From Chloroflexota bacterium (GTDB lineage: Bacteria; Chloroflexota; Chloroflexia; Thermobaculales; Thermobaculaceae): a stretch of DNA of 48,179 bases. This document shows, in pieces, positions 26,564-36,182 of this stretch. The notes under the pieces were generated by a model, which did no database searches, was not told the origin of the DNA, and was given only the letters and a program-made list of their open reading frames with translations. Every line of letters starts with the position of its first letter. The stretch's first letter is position 1. Position numbers and translations under genes: made by a program. The DNA lies in NCBI GenBank assembly GCA_902810765.1, contig CADDYR010000003.1, positions 1 to 48,179 of the forward strand. The letters are read 5' to 3'.

Positions 26564-28749
26564 CGATCACGAGAGAGCACGACGCGGAGGTCGGGAGGCT
26601 GCTCGCCGGAACCTCCCACGACCCCCACTCTTTCCTCGGCGCGCACCCCCTCGGGGACGGCTCCGTGGTGGTGCGGGTGTTCGCTCCAAACGCGGACCGG
26701 GTCATCCTGCTGCCCGAGGACGGAGGCGGAGAGCCCGTGCCCCTAGAGCCGGCCCACCCGGCCGGCCTGTTCACGATCACCCTCGCGGGCCAGCTCCTCC
26801 CGTACAGGCTGAGGTTCGCGCGCGGCGACCACACCTGGGAGCGCGCCGACCCCTACCGCTTCCTGCCGACGCTCGGCGCACAGGACCTCCACTACCTCGG
26901 CGAGGGCAGCCACCGCAGGCTGTACGAGAAGCTCGGAGCACACGTCCGGACGGTGGACGGCGTGCGCGGCGTGGCGTTCGCGGTGTGGGCCCCCTCGGCA
27001 CGCGGCGTGAGCGTGATCGGCGACTTCAACTCGTGGGACCGGCGCGCGCACCCGATGCGCTCCCTGGGCTCCTCGGGGGTCTGGGAGCTGTTCGTGCCCG
27101 GCCTGAGCTATGGCGAGCACTACAAGTACGCCGTCCGCGGGGCCGACAGCGTGGAGTACGAGAAGGCCGACCCGTGCGCGTTCCAGAGCGAGCTTAGGCC
27201 GAAGACGGCCTCGATCGTCGCGAACGTCCGCGCGCACGATTGGACCGACTCGGAATGGATGGAGCGCAGGCGGAGCCGGAACCCCTACACCAGCCCGATG
27301 AGCATCTACGAGGTGCACCTGGGATCGTGGCGCAGGCACTCCGACGGCTCCTGGCTCACGTATCGGGAGCTTGCGGACGAGCTCGCCGGGTACGTTAGCC
27401 AGATGGGCTTCACCCACGTCGAGATCATGCCGGTCCAGGAGCACCCCTTCGACGGTTCCTGGGGGTATCAGGTCACGGGGTTCTACGCCCCGACTAGCCG
27501 GTTCGGGACCCCGGAGGACTTCCAGTACTTCGTGGACCGGATGCACCGCGCCGGGATCGGCGTGATCATGGACTGGGTGCCCGCGCACTTCGCGGTGGAC
27601 CCCCACGGGCTGGCCCGCTTCGACGGCACGTTCCTGTACGAGCACGAGGACGTGCGCAGGCGCTTCCAGCCCGACTGGGGCACGTACACCTTCAACTACG
27701 GCCGTCATGAGGTGCGCAACTTCCTCGTCGCGAACGCCCTGTACTGGATACGCGAGTACCACGTGGACGGGCTGCGGGTGGACGGGGTGAGCTCGATGCT
27801 CTACCTGGACTACAGCCGCAAGGCCGGGGAGTGGACCCCGAACAGGTTCGGAGGCCGGGAGAACCTCGAGGCGATAGACTTCCTCAAGGAGGTGAACGAG
27901 GCGGTGTACGGCGAGGGCACCGGAGCGGTGACGGTCGCGGAGGAGTCCACCGCCTGGCCCGCCGTATCGCGCCCGACCTACCTCGGCGGGCTGGGGTTCG
28001 GCTTCAAGTGGAACATGGGCTGGATGCACGACACGCTCGAGTACTTCCGGCTCGATCCGGTATACCGGCAGTACCACCAGGGCACACTCACCTTCTCGAT
28101 GGTCTATGCCTACAACGAGAACTTCGTGCTCTCGCTCTCCCACGATGAGGTGGTGCACGGGAAGGCGTCGCTGCTGCACAAAATGCCCGGCGACGAGTGG
28201 CAGATGTTCGCCAACCTGCGCCTGCTCCATGCCTACCAGCACGCACACCCCGGCAAGAAGCTCATCTTCATGGGCGACGAGTTCGGGCAGCGCGGCGAGT
28301 GGAGCCACGACGGCTCGGTGGAGTGGATGGCGCTGGCGTACCCTCCCCACGAGCAGGTGCGGAGGCTCGTCGCGGACCTGAACGGGCTGCACAGGAGCGA
28401 GCCCGCGCTGCACGCGCTCGACCACGACCCCGAGGGCTTCCAGTGGCTGGACTTCAGCGACTCCGCCAACTCGGTGGTCTCGTTCGTGCGCTGGAGCCCG
28501 GGCCGCGAGGACCACGTCGTCTGCGTGTTCAGCTTCACGCCGGTCGTCCGCTACGGCTACAGGATACCCGTGCCCGAGCCCGTGCGGTACCGCGAGATCC
28601 TCAACACCGACGCCGAGATCTACGGCGGCAGCAACGTGGGGAACATGGGTGGGGCGGACGGCGAGGCGGTCGAGCATCTGGGCCATCCGTACTCGATGGC
28701 GCTCACCCTGCCACCCCTCGCCGCGCTGTACCTCAAGCCCGAGAGGTGA
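26560..28749 (+). CDS. glgB: 1,4-alpha-glucan branching enzyme
   Basis: GH13_9 branching enzyme that makes alpha-1,6 branches in glycogen. The 729 residues match the long form with two N-terminal CBM48-like domains: the first around [20 protein letters not shown], the second around [21 protein letters not shown]. The catalytic barrel has [24 protein letters not shown], the nucleophile in [16 protein letters not shown], the acid in VAEESTAWP and the [10 protein letters not shown] motif. ATG 26560 overlaps the glgX stop as ATGA. In GlgE-type glucan synthesis GlgB branches chains once they reach a suitable length. Confidence 0.97.
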
Positions 28750-28756
28750 CGGGCAC

Positions 28757-30217
28757 GTGAAGCGCTCGAGCGGCATCCTGCTCCACCCGACCTCGCTGCC
28801 CGGGCGCTATGGAGTCGGGGAGCTGGGCTCCGAGGCCGTCGGCTTCCTCGACTTCCTCTCCGGGGCGGGGCAGACGCTGTGGCAGGTGCTGCCGCTCGGG
28901 CCGATAGGCGAGGGCAACTCGCCCTATCAGTCGTACTCCGCGATGGCCGGCAACCCCCTCCTGATCTCGCTCGACCGCCTTGCGGAGAGGGGCCTGCTCG
29001 ATCGGGATCTGCTCGCGCGGGCGCCCGAGCTCGACCCCGCTCGGGTGGACTACCCTGCCGCGATCGGGTTCAAGGAGCGGGCGCTCCGGGCGGCATATGC
29101 GCGCTTCCGTCCCTCCGCCGCCTACGAGCGCTTCTGCCAAGAGCAGTCGGACTGGCTCGACGACTACGCGCTGTTCATGGCGCTCAAGGAGAGCCACGAC
29201 GGAGCGCCGTGGCACGAGTGGGAGCCGGAGATGGTCGCGAGGTCTCGGGCCGCGCTCAACCGTGCGCGCGGGGGGCTCGCCGAGCGGATCGAGTACCACA
29301 GGTTCGTGCAGTACCTGTTCTCCAGGCAGTACGAGGACGTCAGGCGACAGGCGAGCTCGCGCGGCATACGGATCGTGGGGGACGTACCGATCTTCGTGGC
29401 ACACGACAGCGCGGACGTTTGGGCCCATCCGGACCTCTTCCAGCTCGACGCGTTGGGCCGGCCGACGGTCGTGGCCGGCGTCCCCCCCGACTACTTCAGC
29501 GCGACCGGGCAGCTCTGGGGGAACCCGCTGTACCGGTGGGACGTGATGGCGCGCGACGGCTACGCGTGGTGGGTGCGCCGGCTGCGGATGGCGACCGCGC
29601 TCTACGACCTGGTGAGGCTGGACCACTTCAGGGGGTTCGAGGCGTACTGGGAGGTGCCCGCGGCAGACACCACCGCGCGGCGCGGACGTTGGGTTAAGGG
29701 GCCGGGCGCGGCGTTCTTCGAGTCGGTCCGGAGGCAGCTCGGGGGGATGCCGTTCATCGCGGAGGACCTGGGGGTGATCACCCCGGAGGTCGAGGAGCTG
29801 CGCGACCGGTTCGGGTTGCCGGGGATGAAGGTGCTGCAGTTCGCGTTCTCCGACCCCGCGAGCCCGTACCTGCCGCACAACTACACTCGGAACTGTGTGG
29901 TGTACACCGGTACACACGACAACGACACGACGCTCGGCTGGTGGGACACGCTCGGGCGAAACGAGCGGAGCTTCGTGCATCGCTACCTGGGCAGGAAGAC
30001 CCGCGACGTTGCGTGGGACATGATCCGGCTTGCCATGTCGTCGGTGGCGGAGATGGCGATCGTGCCGCTGCAGGACGTGCTGCGCCTGGGCTCCGACGCC
30101 CGGATGAACCTGCCGGGCACGGAGAGCGGCAACTGGGAGTGGAGGTACAAGCCCGGCGCGCTCACGAGCGAGCTGCGCGAGGAGCTGCGCACGCTCACCC
30201 GCACCTACGGCCGCTGA
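28757..30217 (+). CDS. malQ: 4-alpha-glucanotransferase (amylomaltase)
   Basis: GH77 enzyme that transfers glucan segments between maltooligosaccharides and releases glucose. The 486 residues are typical of the compact bacterial amylomaltase. It begins RSSGILLHPTSLPGRYGVGELG, then has WQVLPLGPIGEGNSPYQS, the nucleophile in LVRLDHFRGFEAYWEVP, the acid in FIAEDLGVITPEV and the GTHDNDTTLGWW motif. GTG 28757 follows AGAGGTGA by about 8 bases and lies 7 bases after the glgB stop. Last gene of the operon; it probably recycles the short chains that GlgX produces. Confidence 0.96.
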   Translation: MKRSSGILLHPTSLPGRYGVGELGSEAVGFLDFLSGAGQTLWQVLPLGPIGEGNSPYQSYSAMAGNPLLISLDRLAERGLLDRDLLARAPELDPARVDYPAAIGFKERALRAAYARFRPSAAYERFCQEQSDWLDDYALFMALKESHDGAPWHEWEPEMVARSRAALNRARGGLAERIEYHRFVQYLFSRQYEDVRRQASSRGIRIVGDVPIFVAHDSADVWAHPDLFQLDALGRPTVVAGVPPDYFSATGQLWGNPLYRWDVMARDGYAWWVRRLRMATALYDLVRLDHFRGFEAYWEVPAADTTARRGRWVKGPGAAFFESVRRQLGGMPFIAEDLGVITPEVEELRDRFGLPGMKVLQFAFSDPASPYLPHNYTRNCVVYTGTHDNDTTLGWWDTLGRNERSFVHRYLGRKTRDVAWDMIRLAMSSVAEMAIVPLQDVLRLGSDARMNLPGTESGNWEWRYKPGALTSELREELRTLTRTYGR

Positions 30218-30238
30218 TCCTCTCAGCACCGAGCTCTA

Positions 30239-30303
30239 TACGGGCCGGACTACCTGGGTCCCGTAGGCAGGGGCAAGCCCCTGGAGAGGGCGTGCTCACC
30301 AGG
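30239..30303. terminator. Tandem hairpins between convergent malQ and methyltransferase genes
   Basis: TACGGG (30239-30244) pairs with CCCGTA (30260-30265), and two bases later CAGGGG (30268-30273) pairs with CCCCTG (30278-30283) around a CAAG tetraloop. An alternative pairing is CCTGG (30253-30257) with CCAGG (30299-30303). There is no T-tract on either strand. The position between convergent genes suggests a two-way terminator. On the minus strand the transcript leaving the methyltransferase stop is C/T-rich and G-poor (30304-30339), like a Rho loading site. A structured small RNA is a less likely alternative. Confidence 0.45.
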
Positions 30304-30339
30304 AGGGCGGTCGAGGAGATCAGGAGAGAGAGCAGAGTA

Positions 30340-31533
30340 CTACTGCCGCGGCTCGGCCTCGCGGAGGTGCCGTGCGAGGTCCTCGCCCAGCAGCACCTCG
30401 AGGTAGGGCGTGACTCCCCAGAACCGCTTGAGCTCGAGGTACTCCCGCACGAAGCGCCGCTCGCCCGGGGCGAGCCCTCTGACGGCCCGGATCATCAGGT
30501 TGCGCGCGGTGTGCTCCGTGGACACGAACTCGACGACCTCGGCGCGGTAGCCCATGATTCGCAGCACGAGGGCTCGGAACGCGTCGGTCAGGACGTCCGC
30601 CGTGCGCTCGCGCAGGATGCCGTGCCTCAGCACCGGCGCGTGCACATCCGACCTGATCTTGTCGTTGAGGTAGTGGTGACAGCACGGCACGCACATCAGC
30701 AGGCGTGCCTCCCAGCGGATCGCCTGAGCGATTGCCTCGTCGGTCGCGGTATCGCAGGCGTGCAGGGCCAGCACCACGTCCGGGCGCTCGTCGGGCCGAT
30801 ACGCGCCGATCTCGGAAACCTCGAAGCGGACCCGGTCGTAGCCGAGCTCCTCGGCGTAGCCCCGGCACTTCGCGATCAGCTTCTCGTTCACGTCGAGCCC
30901 CAGCAGGCTAGCAGGGATGCGGCGCACGTCGTTCAGGTAATGGTAGACGCCGAAGGTGAGGTAGGCGGAGCCGCAGCCGCAGTCCACGACGGCGAGCGGC
31001 CTATCCGGCGGCGAGGAGATGGCCTCCGAGTGCTCGAGGAGCTTGATGAGCTCGTTCACCTGCGAGAGCTTCGCGGCCATGCGCGGCCGAACCCTTCCCT
31101 CGGAGTCCGTGATACCGAGCGCGCGGAGGACAGGGTCGTCGCTCCCGGCTGGCAGCGGCAGCTCCTTGTGGCGGTCGTGCGACAGATCAGGGTACGTGGG
31201 GACCGCCGTGCTCTCCCTGCGATGGACTATGGCCCGTCCCTTCTTCGTGATCTGCAGCTCGAGATACTCGCCCGCCGACCGCAGTCGAATCGAGCTGAAC
31301 GGGGCCTCGAGGGCCTCGTCGAGCTGCTCCGCTGCGTCCTCGAGTGCATAGTTCGATGTGAAGTCCTGCCGGGTGTCCAGTCTGGAGAACTGCAGACAGC
31401 GCCGCCCCCTCACGAGCACGGGCCTGATCGTGATCCGGCGCCAGGGGCTCCGCACCCGGCCGGAGAGGGTGAGCTCGACGAACTCCGGATCCTGCAGCAC
31501 GACCCTTCGGACGTGCTCGCGATAGTTCTCCAT
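30340..31533 (-). CDS. SAM-dependent methyltransferase (Methyltransf_32-like)
   Basis: A 397-residue class I methyltransferase. The SAM-binding motif I is VVDCGCGSAYLTFGVYHYL at about residue 205, followed by the acidic strand end LLGLDVNE. A second conserved block is VLALHACDTATDEAI, followed by LLMCVPCCHHYLND; the HACD and PCCHHYLN blocks are typical of the Methyltransf_32 / GSTCD-like family. The N-terminal 190 residues are a separate domain of unknown function. The substrate (RNA or protein) is unknown. ATG 31533 has GGAG upstream. It lies 59 bases downstream of rpsI on the same strand and may be the last gene of the ribosomal transcript. Confidence 0.85.
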   Translation of the reverse strand: MENYREHVRRVVLQDPEFVELTLSGRVRSPWRRITIRPVLVRGRRCLQFSRLDTRQDFTSNYALEDAAEQLDEALEAPFSSIRLRSAGEYLELQITKKGRAIVHRRESTAVPTYPDLSHDRHKELPLPAGSDDPVLRALGITDSEGRVRPRMAAKLSQVNELIKLLEHSEAISSPPDRPLAVVDCGCGSAYLTFGVYHYLNDVRRIPASLLGLDVNEKLIAKCRGYAEELGYDRVRFEVSEIGAYRPDERPDVVLALHACDTATDEAIAQAIRWEARLLMCVPCCHHYLNDKIRSDVHAPVLRHGILRERTADVLTDAFRALVLRIMGYRAEVVEFVSTEHTARNLMIRAVRGLAPGERRFVREYLELKRFWGVTPYLEVLLGEDLARHLREAEPRQ

Positions 31534-31592
31534 GTGCCGTGCTCCGGGCCCGCAATCCTGGCCGCCCGTCCCGGGTCGCGTGGATCGAGCGC

Positions 31593-31991
31593 CTAGCGCT
31601 TGGTGTACTGTGGGGCCTTGCGGGCGCGCTTGAGCCCGACCTTCTTGCGCTCCTTCACGCGCGCGTCTCGCGTCAGGAGCCCCGCGCGCCTCAGAGCCGG
31701 GCGGTTCTCGGCGTTGAACTCAAGCAGCGCGCGGGAGATCCCGTGCCGGATCGCCTCCGCCTGCCCGGTCGACCCACCGCCGACGACCTTCGCGCTCACG
31801 TCGAACTGCCCCTCCGTGCCGGTCACCTTGAACGGCGCGTTGAGCGCGATCTGATAGACGTCCCGGCCGCCGAAGTAGTGACGGGCCGGCTTGCCGTTCA
31901 CCGTGATCTCACCCGTGCCCGGATACAGCCGAACGCGAGCAGACGACGTCTTGCGCCTGCCGGTGCCGTAGTAGTATCTGACTGTCGCCAA
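31593..31991 (-). CDS. rpsI: 30S ribosomal protein S9
   Basis: A 132-residue S9 protein; the C-terminal tail QYTKR reaches the P-site tRNA in the ribosome. Conserved segments are [26 protein letters not shown] and [19 protein letters not shown], and the basic end [19 protein letters not shown] chose TTG 31991: GGAGG lies about 5 bases upstream, whereas the GTG at 31997 lies inside that Shine-Dalgarno sequence. It is the last of the truA-rplM-rpsI group, 50 bases after rplM. Confidence 0.97.
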   Translation of the reverse strand: MATVRYYYGTGRRKTSSARVRLYPGTGEITVNGKPARHYFGGRDVYQIALNAPFKVTGTEGQFDVSAKVVGGGSTGQAEAIRHGISRALLEFNAENRPALRRAGLLTRDARVKERKKVGLKRARKAPQYTKR

Positions 31992-32041
31992 GTCCACCTC
32001 CGCTCACGTGGCGGCCCATCCAGCCGCCACGACTATCAGAG

Positions 32042-32488
32042 CTATCCCTTCAGGGTGTACTCCCGAGGCTGCTGAGCCTCGTGAGGATGCTCCGGCCCGG
32101 CGTATACCTTGAGCTTCCCCAGCAGCTGCCTGCCGAGCCGATTCTTCGGCAGCATGCCGCGGACGGCCAGCTCGACGGCCCTTGTCGGGTGCCGTCGCAG
32201 CATGTCCTCGAGCGTGATCTCCCGGATACCCCCGGGGTATCCGGAGTGTCGGTAATACACCTTCTGCCGCAGCTTGTTGCCCGTGACCGCGATCTTCCCG
32301 GCGTTGACCACGATCACGAAGTCGCCCGTGTCGAGGAACGGCGCGTAGTCCGGCTTGTGCTTGCCCCGCAGCAGCGTGGCGACCTCCGAGGCCAGCCTGC
32401 CGAGCGTCTGGCCGGCGGCGTCCACCACCAGCCACTCACGCACGACCTCGCCCGCTCGGGGCGCGTAAGTCTTCGTCATAGTCTCCAT
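32042..32488 (-). CDS. rplM: 50S ribosomal protein L13
   Basis: L13 of 148 residues, an early-assembly protein of the large subunit. Family blocks visible are [54 protein letters not shown] and [16 protein letters not shown] (each within its normal place). Two starts are possible: ATG 32488, giving METMTKTY, and ATG 32479, giving MTKTY. The gene begins 53 bases before the end of truA, a long overlap for this cluster. Confidence 0.97.
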   Translation of the reverse strand: METMTKTYAPRAGEVVREWLVVDAAGQTLGRLASEVATLLRGKHKPDYAPFLDTGDFVIVVNAGKIAVTGNKLRQKVYYRHSGYPGGIREITLEDMLRRHPTRAVELAVRGMLPKNRLGRQLLGKLKVYAGPEHPHEAQQPREYTLKG

Positions 32489-33164
32489 ACCCCACTTCGA
32501 TGAGAGTCAGGTGTTCCGCAGGCGCGGGGCCCGGAAGCAGCCGAGGGTCCCGGAGCTCGAGCGCCGCCTCGATCTCGGAGTCACCTATTTTACCAGTTCC
32601 GACGAGCACCAGCGCGCTGGCGATCCGCCGCACCATCTGTCGCAGGAAGGCGTCCGCGACGCACTCCATCACCACCACCCGGGCGCTCGCGCGGCGGACC
32701 CTCAGCTCGAACACCCGGCGCACCGCACCGCGCGGCCCGAGCCTCGAGCTGCTCGCGAAGGCGGCGAAGTCGTGCTCTCCAACGAGCACGGAGCCCGCCT
32801 CCTGCATCCGTCGCTCATCCAGGTAGACCGCGGGCTCGGGGCCGAACTCGTACCTGTACGCCCTCCACCTGGCCCGGCGACGGGGGTCGAACCCGTCCGG
32901 GGCAGCCTCGATCTCGAGCAGCCACAGGTCCGGGGGCAGACGGCTCGCCAGCCCGGCGGCCAGGTCCTCGGCACTGAGCCCGCACCCGGTACTCACGCTC
33001 CCGACCTGCCGCTCGGCGTGGACCCCGGCGTCCGTCCTCCCGGCAAGCCTGATTCGGACGTCCTCGCCCGTGACCTCGCTCCAGGCGTCCTCGAGCACGC
33101 CCTCGACCGTTCGGGCACGCGGCTGACGCTGCGAGCCCGCGAAGCGGCTGCCGTCGTACCCCAC
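32436..33164 (-). CDS. truA: tRNA pseudouridine(38-40) synthase TruA
   Basis: Enzyme that converts uridines 38-40 of tRNA anticodon arms to pseudouridine. The catalytic Asp is in [17 protein letters not shown], and conserved blocks include [19 protein letters not shown] and [22 protein letters not shown]. The first canonical start is GTG 33164, but the codons before it read RTLRLT, the normal first strand of the family, and run back in frame to the rplQ stop at 33195-33197. An ATC at 33183-33185 just after AGAGGGG is the likely true start. The last 16 residues ([16 protein letters not shown]) extend past the usual end and overlap rplM by 53 bases. Confidence 0.93.
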   Translation of the reverse strand: MGYDGSRFAGSQRQPRARTVEGVLEDAWSEVTGEDVRIRLAGRTDAGVHAERQVGSVSTGCGLSAEDLAAGLASRLPPDLWLLEIEAAPDGFDPRRRARWRAYRYEFGPEPAVYLDERRMQEAGSVLVGEHDFAAFASSSRLGPRGAVRRVFELRVRRASARVVVMECVADAFLRQMVRRIASALVLVGTGKIGDSEIEAALELRDPRLLPGPAPAEHLTLIEVGYGDYDEDLRAPSGRGRA

Positions 33165-33194
33165 CGTGAGCCTGAGGGTGCGGATCGCGCCCCT

Positions 33195-33551
33195 CTACTC
33201 GACGATCTGGATCTGCACGACGGGCGCGCCGTCGCCGCGTCGGTTGCCGATCTTGTAGATCCGGGTGTAGCCGCCGTTGCGGCCGCTCATCCGGGGACCG
33301 ATGTCGTCGAACAGCTTCGCGACGGCCGCCCGTTCGCCCAGCCTCGCCTCCGCCAGCTCGCGCCTGTGCGGGGTGTCCTCGGTACCCAGCGAGATGAGGC
33401 GCTCGACGCGGGGCCGGAGCTCGCTGGCCTTCGCCGCGGTCGTCTGCACCTTCTCGTGCAGGATCAGCGAGACCGCCAGGTTCCTGAGCATAGAGGCTCG
33501 CTCGTCGGGGCGGCGCCCGAATCGCCGCGAGCCACCCATCCGATGTCTCAC
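33195..33551 (-). CDS. rplQ: 50S ribosomal protein L17
   Basis: L17 of 118 residues, near the exit tunnel of the large subunit. It begins MRHRMGGSRRFGRRPDERASMLRNL and has the internal block HEKVQTTAAKASELRPRVERLI. GTG 33551 is chosen from this family start; it overlaps the rpoA stop as GTGA and has AAGGGG 9 bases upstream. A longer upstream frame would add non-conserved residues inside rpoA. Standard position after rpoA. Confidence 0.96.
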   Translation of the reverse strand: MRHRMGGSRRFGRRPDERASMLRNLAVSLILHEKVQTTAAKASELRPRVERLISLGTEDTPHRRELAEARLGERAAVAKLFDDIGPRMSGRNGGYTRIYKIGNRRGDGAPVVQIQIVE

Positions 33552-34621
33552 TCTGCGTACCCCTTCACCTCTGCCTCCTCGGGCATCGCCTCCGCCAGAG
33601 CGGATTCTTCCTCGGATTCCTCCTCCCACGCCTCGGGGCCGAACTGGCCTATCGGCGTGTTCTCGTCAGCCCTCGAGAGGAAGTTCTCGGGCATGTCCTC
33701 GGGCAGGTAACCGTACTGCTTGAGCTTCTCCTCGAGCTCCGTGAGCGACCTCTCGCCGAAGTTGCGGATCGCGAGGAGCTCGCGCTTCGACTTGGTGAGC
33801 ACCTGGCCGACCGTCAGCAGGTGCGAGCGCTTCAGGCAGTTGAGCGTCCTCGCGCTCAGCTGCAGGTCGTCCACGCTCCTCGAGCTGGCCTCCGGGCTGA
33901 CAAACATACCGACCGCGGGCGAGGGACCGAGATCCATCTCGCCCTGCGCGTACGCCGCGATGACGCGCGCCTGGTCCACGAGTATCTTCGCCGCCTCGCT
34001 CAGCGCCTCGCCCGGCGCGACCGTGCCGTCGGTCCAGACCTCGATGATCAGCTGGTCGTAGTCCGTCTTCTGGCCCACTCGGGTGCGCTCGACCACGTAG
34101 TTGACCTTCGTGACGGGGCTGAAGAGCGCGTCGACGGCGATCATGCCGATCGGCGTCTCGTCCCGCGCCTCGGCGGGCACGTACCCCCTGCCCTTCTCGA
34201 CCACCAGCTCGACCTGCAGGTGCGCCTGCTCCGAATCGAGCGTGGCGATGGGCTGGTCCTGGGAGACGACGTCTACCTCCGCGTGAGGCCGGATGTCGGC
34301 CGCGGTGACTACCTTCGGTCCCGTGGCCTCGAGTCGGAGCGTCACCGGATGATCCGAGTAGCTTTTGACCCGCAGCCCCTTGACGTTCAGTATGATCTCG
34401 GTCACGTCCTCCTTGATGCCCTCGATCGAGGCGAACTCGTGGTACACCCCCTCGATCTGCACGGACGTGACCGCGGCGCCCTCCAGGCTGCTCAGCAGAA
34501 TGCGCCGGAGGGCGTTCCCTATGGTCAGGCCGTAGCCGGTCTCCAGCGGGGCGATCTTGAAGCGCCCGTAGTTGTCGGCTATCCCTACGCACTCGACCTT
34601 GGGAATGGACATTTCAGCCAA
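33548..34621 (-). CDS. rpoA: RNA polymerase alpha subunit
   Basis: Alpha subunit of 357 residues. The N-terminal dimerisation domain shows GRFKIAPLETGYGLTIGNALRRILLSSLEGAA; this motif binds beta and beta-prime. The linker carries SPEASSRSVDDL, and the C-terminal domain that contacts UP elements and activators has LSARTLNCLKRSHLLTVGQVL and RNFGERSLTELEEKL. It ends in an acidic tail, EEESEEESALAEAMPEEAEVKGYAE, about 30 residues past the usual end. I chose TTG 34621, 9 bases after GAGGAGG; an ATG at 34612 is too far and GTG 34645 lies upstream of the SD. It overlaps rplQ. Confidence 0.97.
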   Translation of the reverse strand: MAEMSIPKVECVGIADNYGRFKIAPLETGYGLTIGNALRRILLSSLEGAAVTSVQIEGVYHEFASIEGIKEDVTEIILNVKGLRVKSYSDHPVTLRLEATGPKVVTAADIRPHAEVDVVSQDQPIATLDSEQAHLQVELVVEKGRGYVPAEARDETPIGMIAVDALFSPVTKVNYVVERTRVGQKTDYDQLIIEVWTDGTVAPGEALSEAAKILVDQARVIAAYAQGEMDLGPSPAVGMFVSPEASSRSVDDLQLSARTLNCLKRSHLLTVGQVLTKSKRELLAIRNFGERSLTELEEKLKQYGYLPEDMPENFLSRADENTPIGQFGPEAWEEESEEESALAEAMPEEAEVKGYAE

Positions 34622-34709
34622 TGGAATCAGCCTCCTCTGGGCCACCCAAAACCCGCGCGGAGGTTACCGGACCGCAGCATGCGTGCCCGTGACCTCCGGC
34701 GGCTCCCGG

Positions 34710-35342
34710 CTATACCCTGCTGTAGTACTCCACTACCAGGGACTCGTTCACCTGGGAATCTATCTCCTCGCGGCTCGGCAGCCGGATCACCCTTCCGCTC
34801 AGGTTCGCGGCGTCGAGCGAGAGCCATTCGGGAGGCTGGTGCCGTCCCAGCCCCTCGGCGACCACCTTGAAGTACTCCGACTCCCGGCTCTGCTCCTTGA
34901 CGGCGATGACGTCTCCCGGCTTGACGAGCGCGCTCGGGACGTCGGTCTTCCTGCCGTTGAGCGTGAAGTGGCCGTGGGTCACGAGCTGACGCGCCTGCGC
35001 GCGCGAGGACGCGAAGCCCAGTCGAAACACGACGTTGTCGAGCCGCTGCTCGAGCACGCGCAGCAGGTTCTCGCCCGTCGGCCCGGCCTGCCTCTCCGCG
35101 AGCTCGAACTCCTTGAAGAACTGGCGCTCGAGCACCCCGTAGATCCGGCGGGTGCGCTGCTTCTCGCGGAGCTGCTCTCCGTAGTCGCTGATCTTCCGGC
35201 CGCGGCGCTGGCCCTGGTTCCCCGGCGGGTACGGACGGCGCTTGACCGGACACTTGTCGGTCAGGCACTTCTCGCCCTTCAGGAATAGCTGCTGCCCCTC
35301 TCTCCTGCAAAGTCTGCACACGGGGCCCGTGTATCGTGCCAT
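34710..35342 (-). CDS. rpsD: 30S ribosomal protein S4
   Basis: S4 of 210 residues, a primary 16S rRNA binder and assembly initiator. This is the zinc-binding form: CRLCRREG near residue 9 and CLTDKC near residue 26 supply four cysteines. The S4 RNA-binding domain follows from [30 protein letters not shown] 35342 has GGAGGA 5 bases upstream. S4 represses its own operon in E. coli; no leader target is evident here. An 88-base gap separates it from rpoA. Confidence 0.97.
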   Translation of the reverse strand: MARYTGPVCRLCRREGQQLFLKGEKCLTDKCPVKRRPYPPGNQGQRRGRKISDYGEQLREKQRTRRIYGVLERQFFKEFELAERQAGPTGENLLRVLEQRLDNVVFRLGFASSRAQARQLVTHGHFTLNGRKTDVPSALVKPGDVIAVKEQSRESEYFKVVAEGLGRHQPPEWLSLDAANLSGRVIRLPSREEIDSQVNESLVVEYYSRV

Positions 35343-35370
35343 TAATCCTCCAGACTCAATACAGAACCGA

Positions 35371-35775
35371 TCAGACCCGGCGGCTCTTGGGCGGCCTGCA
35401 GCCGTTGTGCGGGATCGGCGTGATGTCCGTGATCGAGGCGACGTTCAGCCCCGCGGCCTGCAGCGAGCGTATCGCGGCCTCGCGCCCCGAGCCCGGCCCC
35501 TTGACGAGCACCTCCACCTGGTGCATACCGTGCTCCATCGCGCGCCGGGCCGCGCCCTCGGCGGTCACCTGCGCCGCGTACGGCGTGCTCTTGCGCGAGC
35601 CCTTGAAGCCGGCCGCGCCCGAGCTGTTCCACGCCACGACGTTCCCCTGAGGGTCTGTGATCGTCACGACCGTGTTGTTGAAACTGCTGTTTATGTACGC
35701 CCGGCCCCGCGGTATCTGCTTCCGCTCCCTGCGGCGGCCGCGGGCCCCCCTGCGCTGTCCTCTTGCCTCTGGCAC
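35371..35775 (-). CDS. rpsK: 30S ribosomal protein S11
   Basis: S11 of 134 residues, on the 30S platform near the mRNA exit. Conserved blocks are [43 protein letters not shown], the [15 protein letters not shown] turn and the end [23 protein letters not shown] 35775 has GGAGG 5 bases upstream; residues upstream in the same frame are not conserved. It lies between rpsM and rpsD as in the standard alpha operon. Confidence 0.96.
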   Translation of the reverse strand: MPEARGQRRGARGRRRERKQIPRGRAYINSSFNNTVVTITDPQGNVVAWNSSGAAGFKGSRKSTPYAAQVTAEGAARRAMEHGMHQVEVLVKGPGSGREAAIRSLQAAGLNVASITDITPIPHNGCRPPKSRRV

Positions 35776-35800
35776 TCCTACCTCCGTCCGACTTCCAGGT

Positions 35801-36172
35801 CTACCTCTTCCGGCGCGCGCCCACCGTGCGCCTCGGCCCGCGCCGCTGCCTCGCGTTCGTCCGCGTGCGCTGCCCGTGCACCGGCAGGTTGCGCCTGTGC
35901 CTGAGCCCACGGTACGAGCCGATCTCGATCAGGCGCTTCACGTTCGTGCTGACCTCGCGCCGCAGGTCGCCCTCCACCGTGTACTCGTGGTCTATCACGT
36001 CGCGCAGCCGGCTCACCTCGTCCTCGGTGAGGTCCTTCACGCGCGTGTCCGGGTCAATGCCTGTCTTCTCGAGGATCTTCTTGCTCGAGCTCGGGCCGAT
36101 GCCGTAGATCGCCGTGAGCCCGATGATCACCCGCGTGTCGCGGGGAAGGTCCACTCCGGCTATACGGGCCAT
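35801..36172 (-). CDS. rpsM: 30S ribosomal protein S13
   Basis: S13 of 123 residues, forming intersubunit bridges and touching the P-site tRNA with its basic tail. It begins [26 protein letters not shown] and has [23 protein letters not shown] followed by a basic end. ATG 36172 has TAGGAGGT upstream. It lies 10 bases after rpmJ. Confidence 0.97.
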   Translation of the reverse strand: MARIAGVDLPRDTRVIIGLTAIYGIGPSSSKKILEKTGIDPDTRVKDLTEDEVSRLRDVIDHEYTVEGDLRREVSTNVKRLIEIGSYRGLRHRRNLPVHGQRTRTNARQRRGPRRTVGARRKR

Positions 36173-36182
36173 TCGCTACCTC

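Noticed and set aside
30239-30303. Riboswitch for the methyltransferase or a tRNA
   Set aside because: The structure lies downstream of both neighbouring genes, and no known riboswitch core, T-loop or CCA end is seen; a terminator role is simpler.
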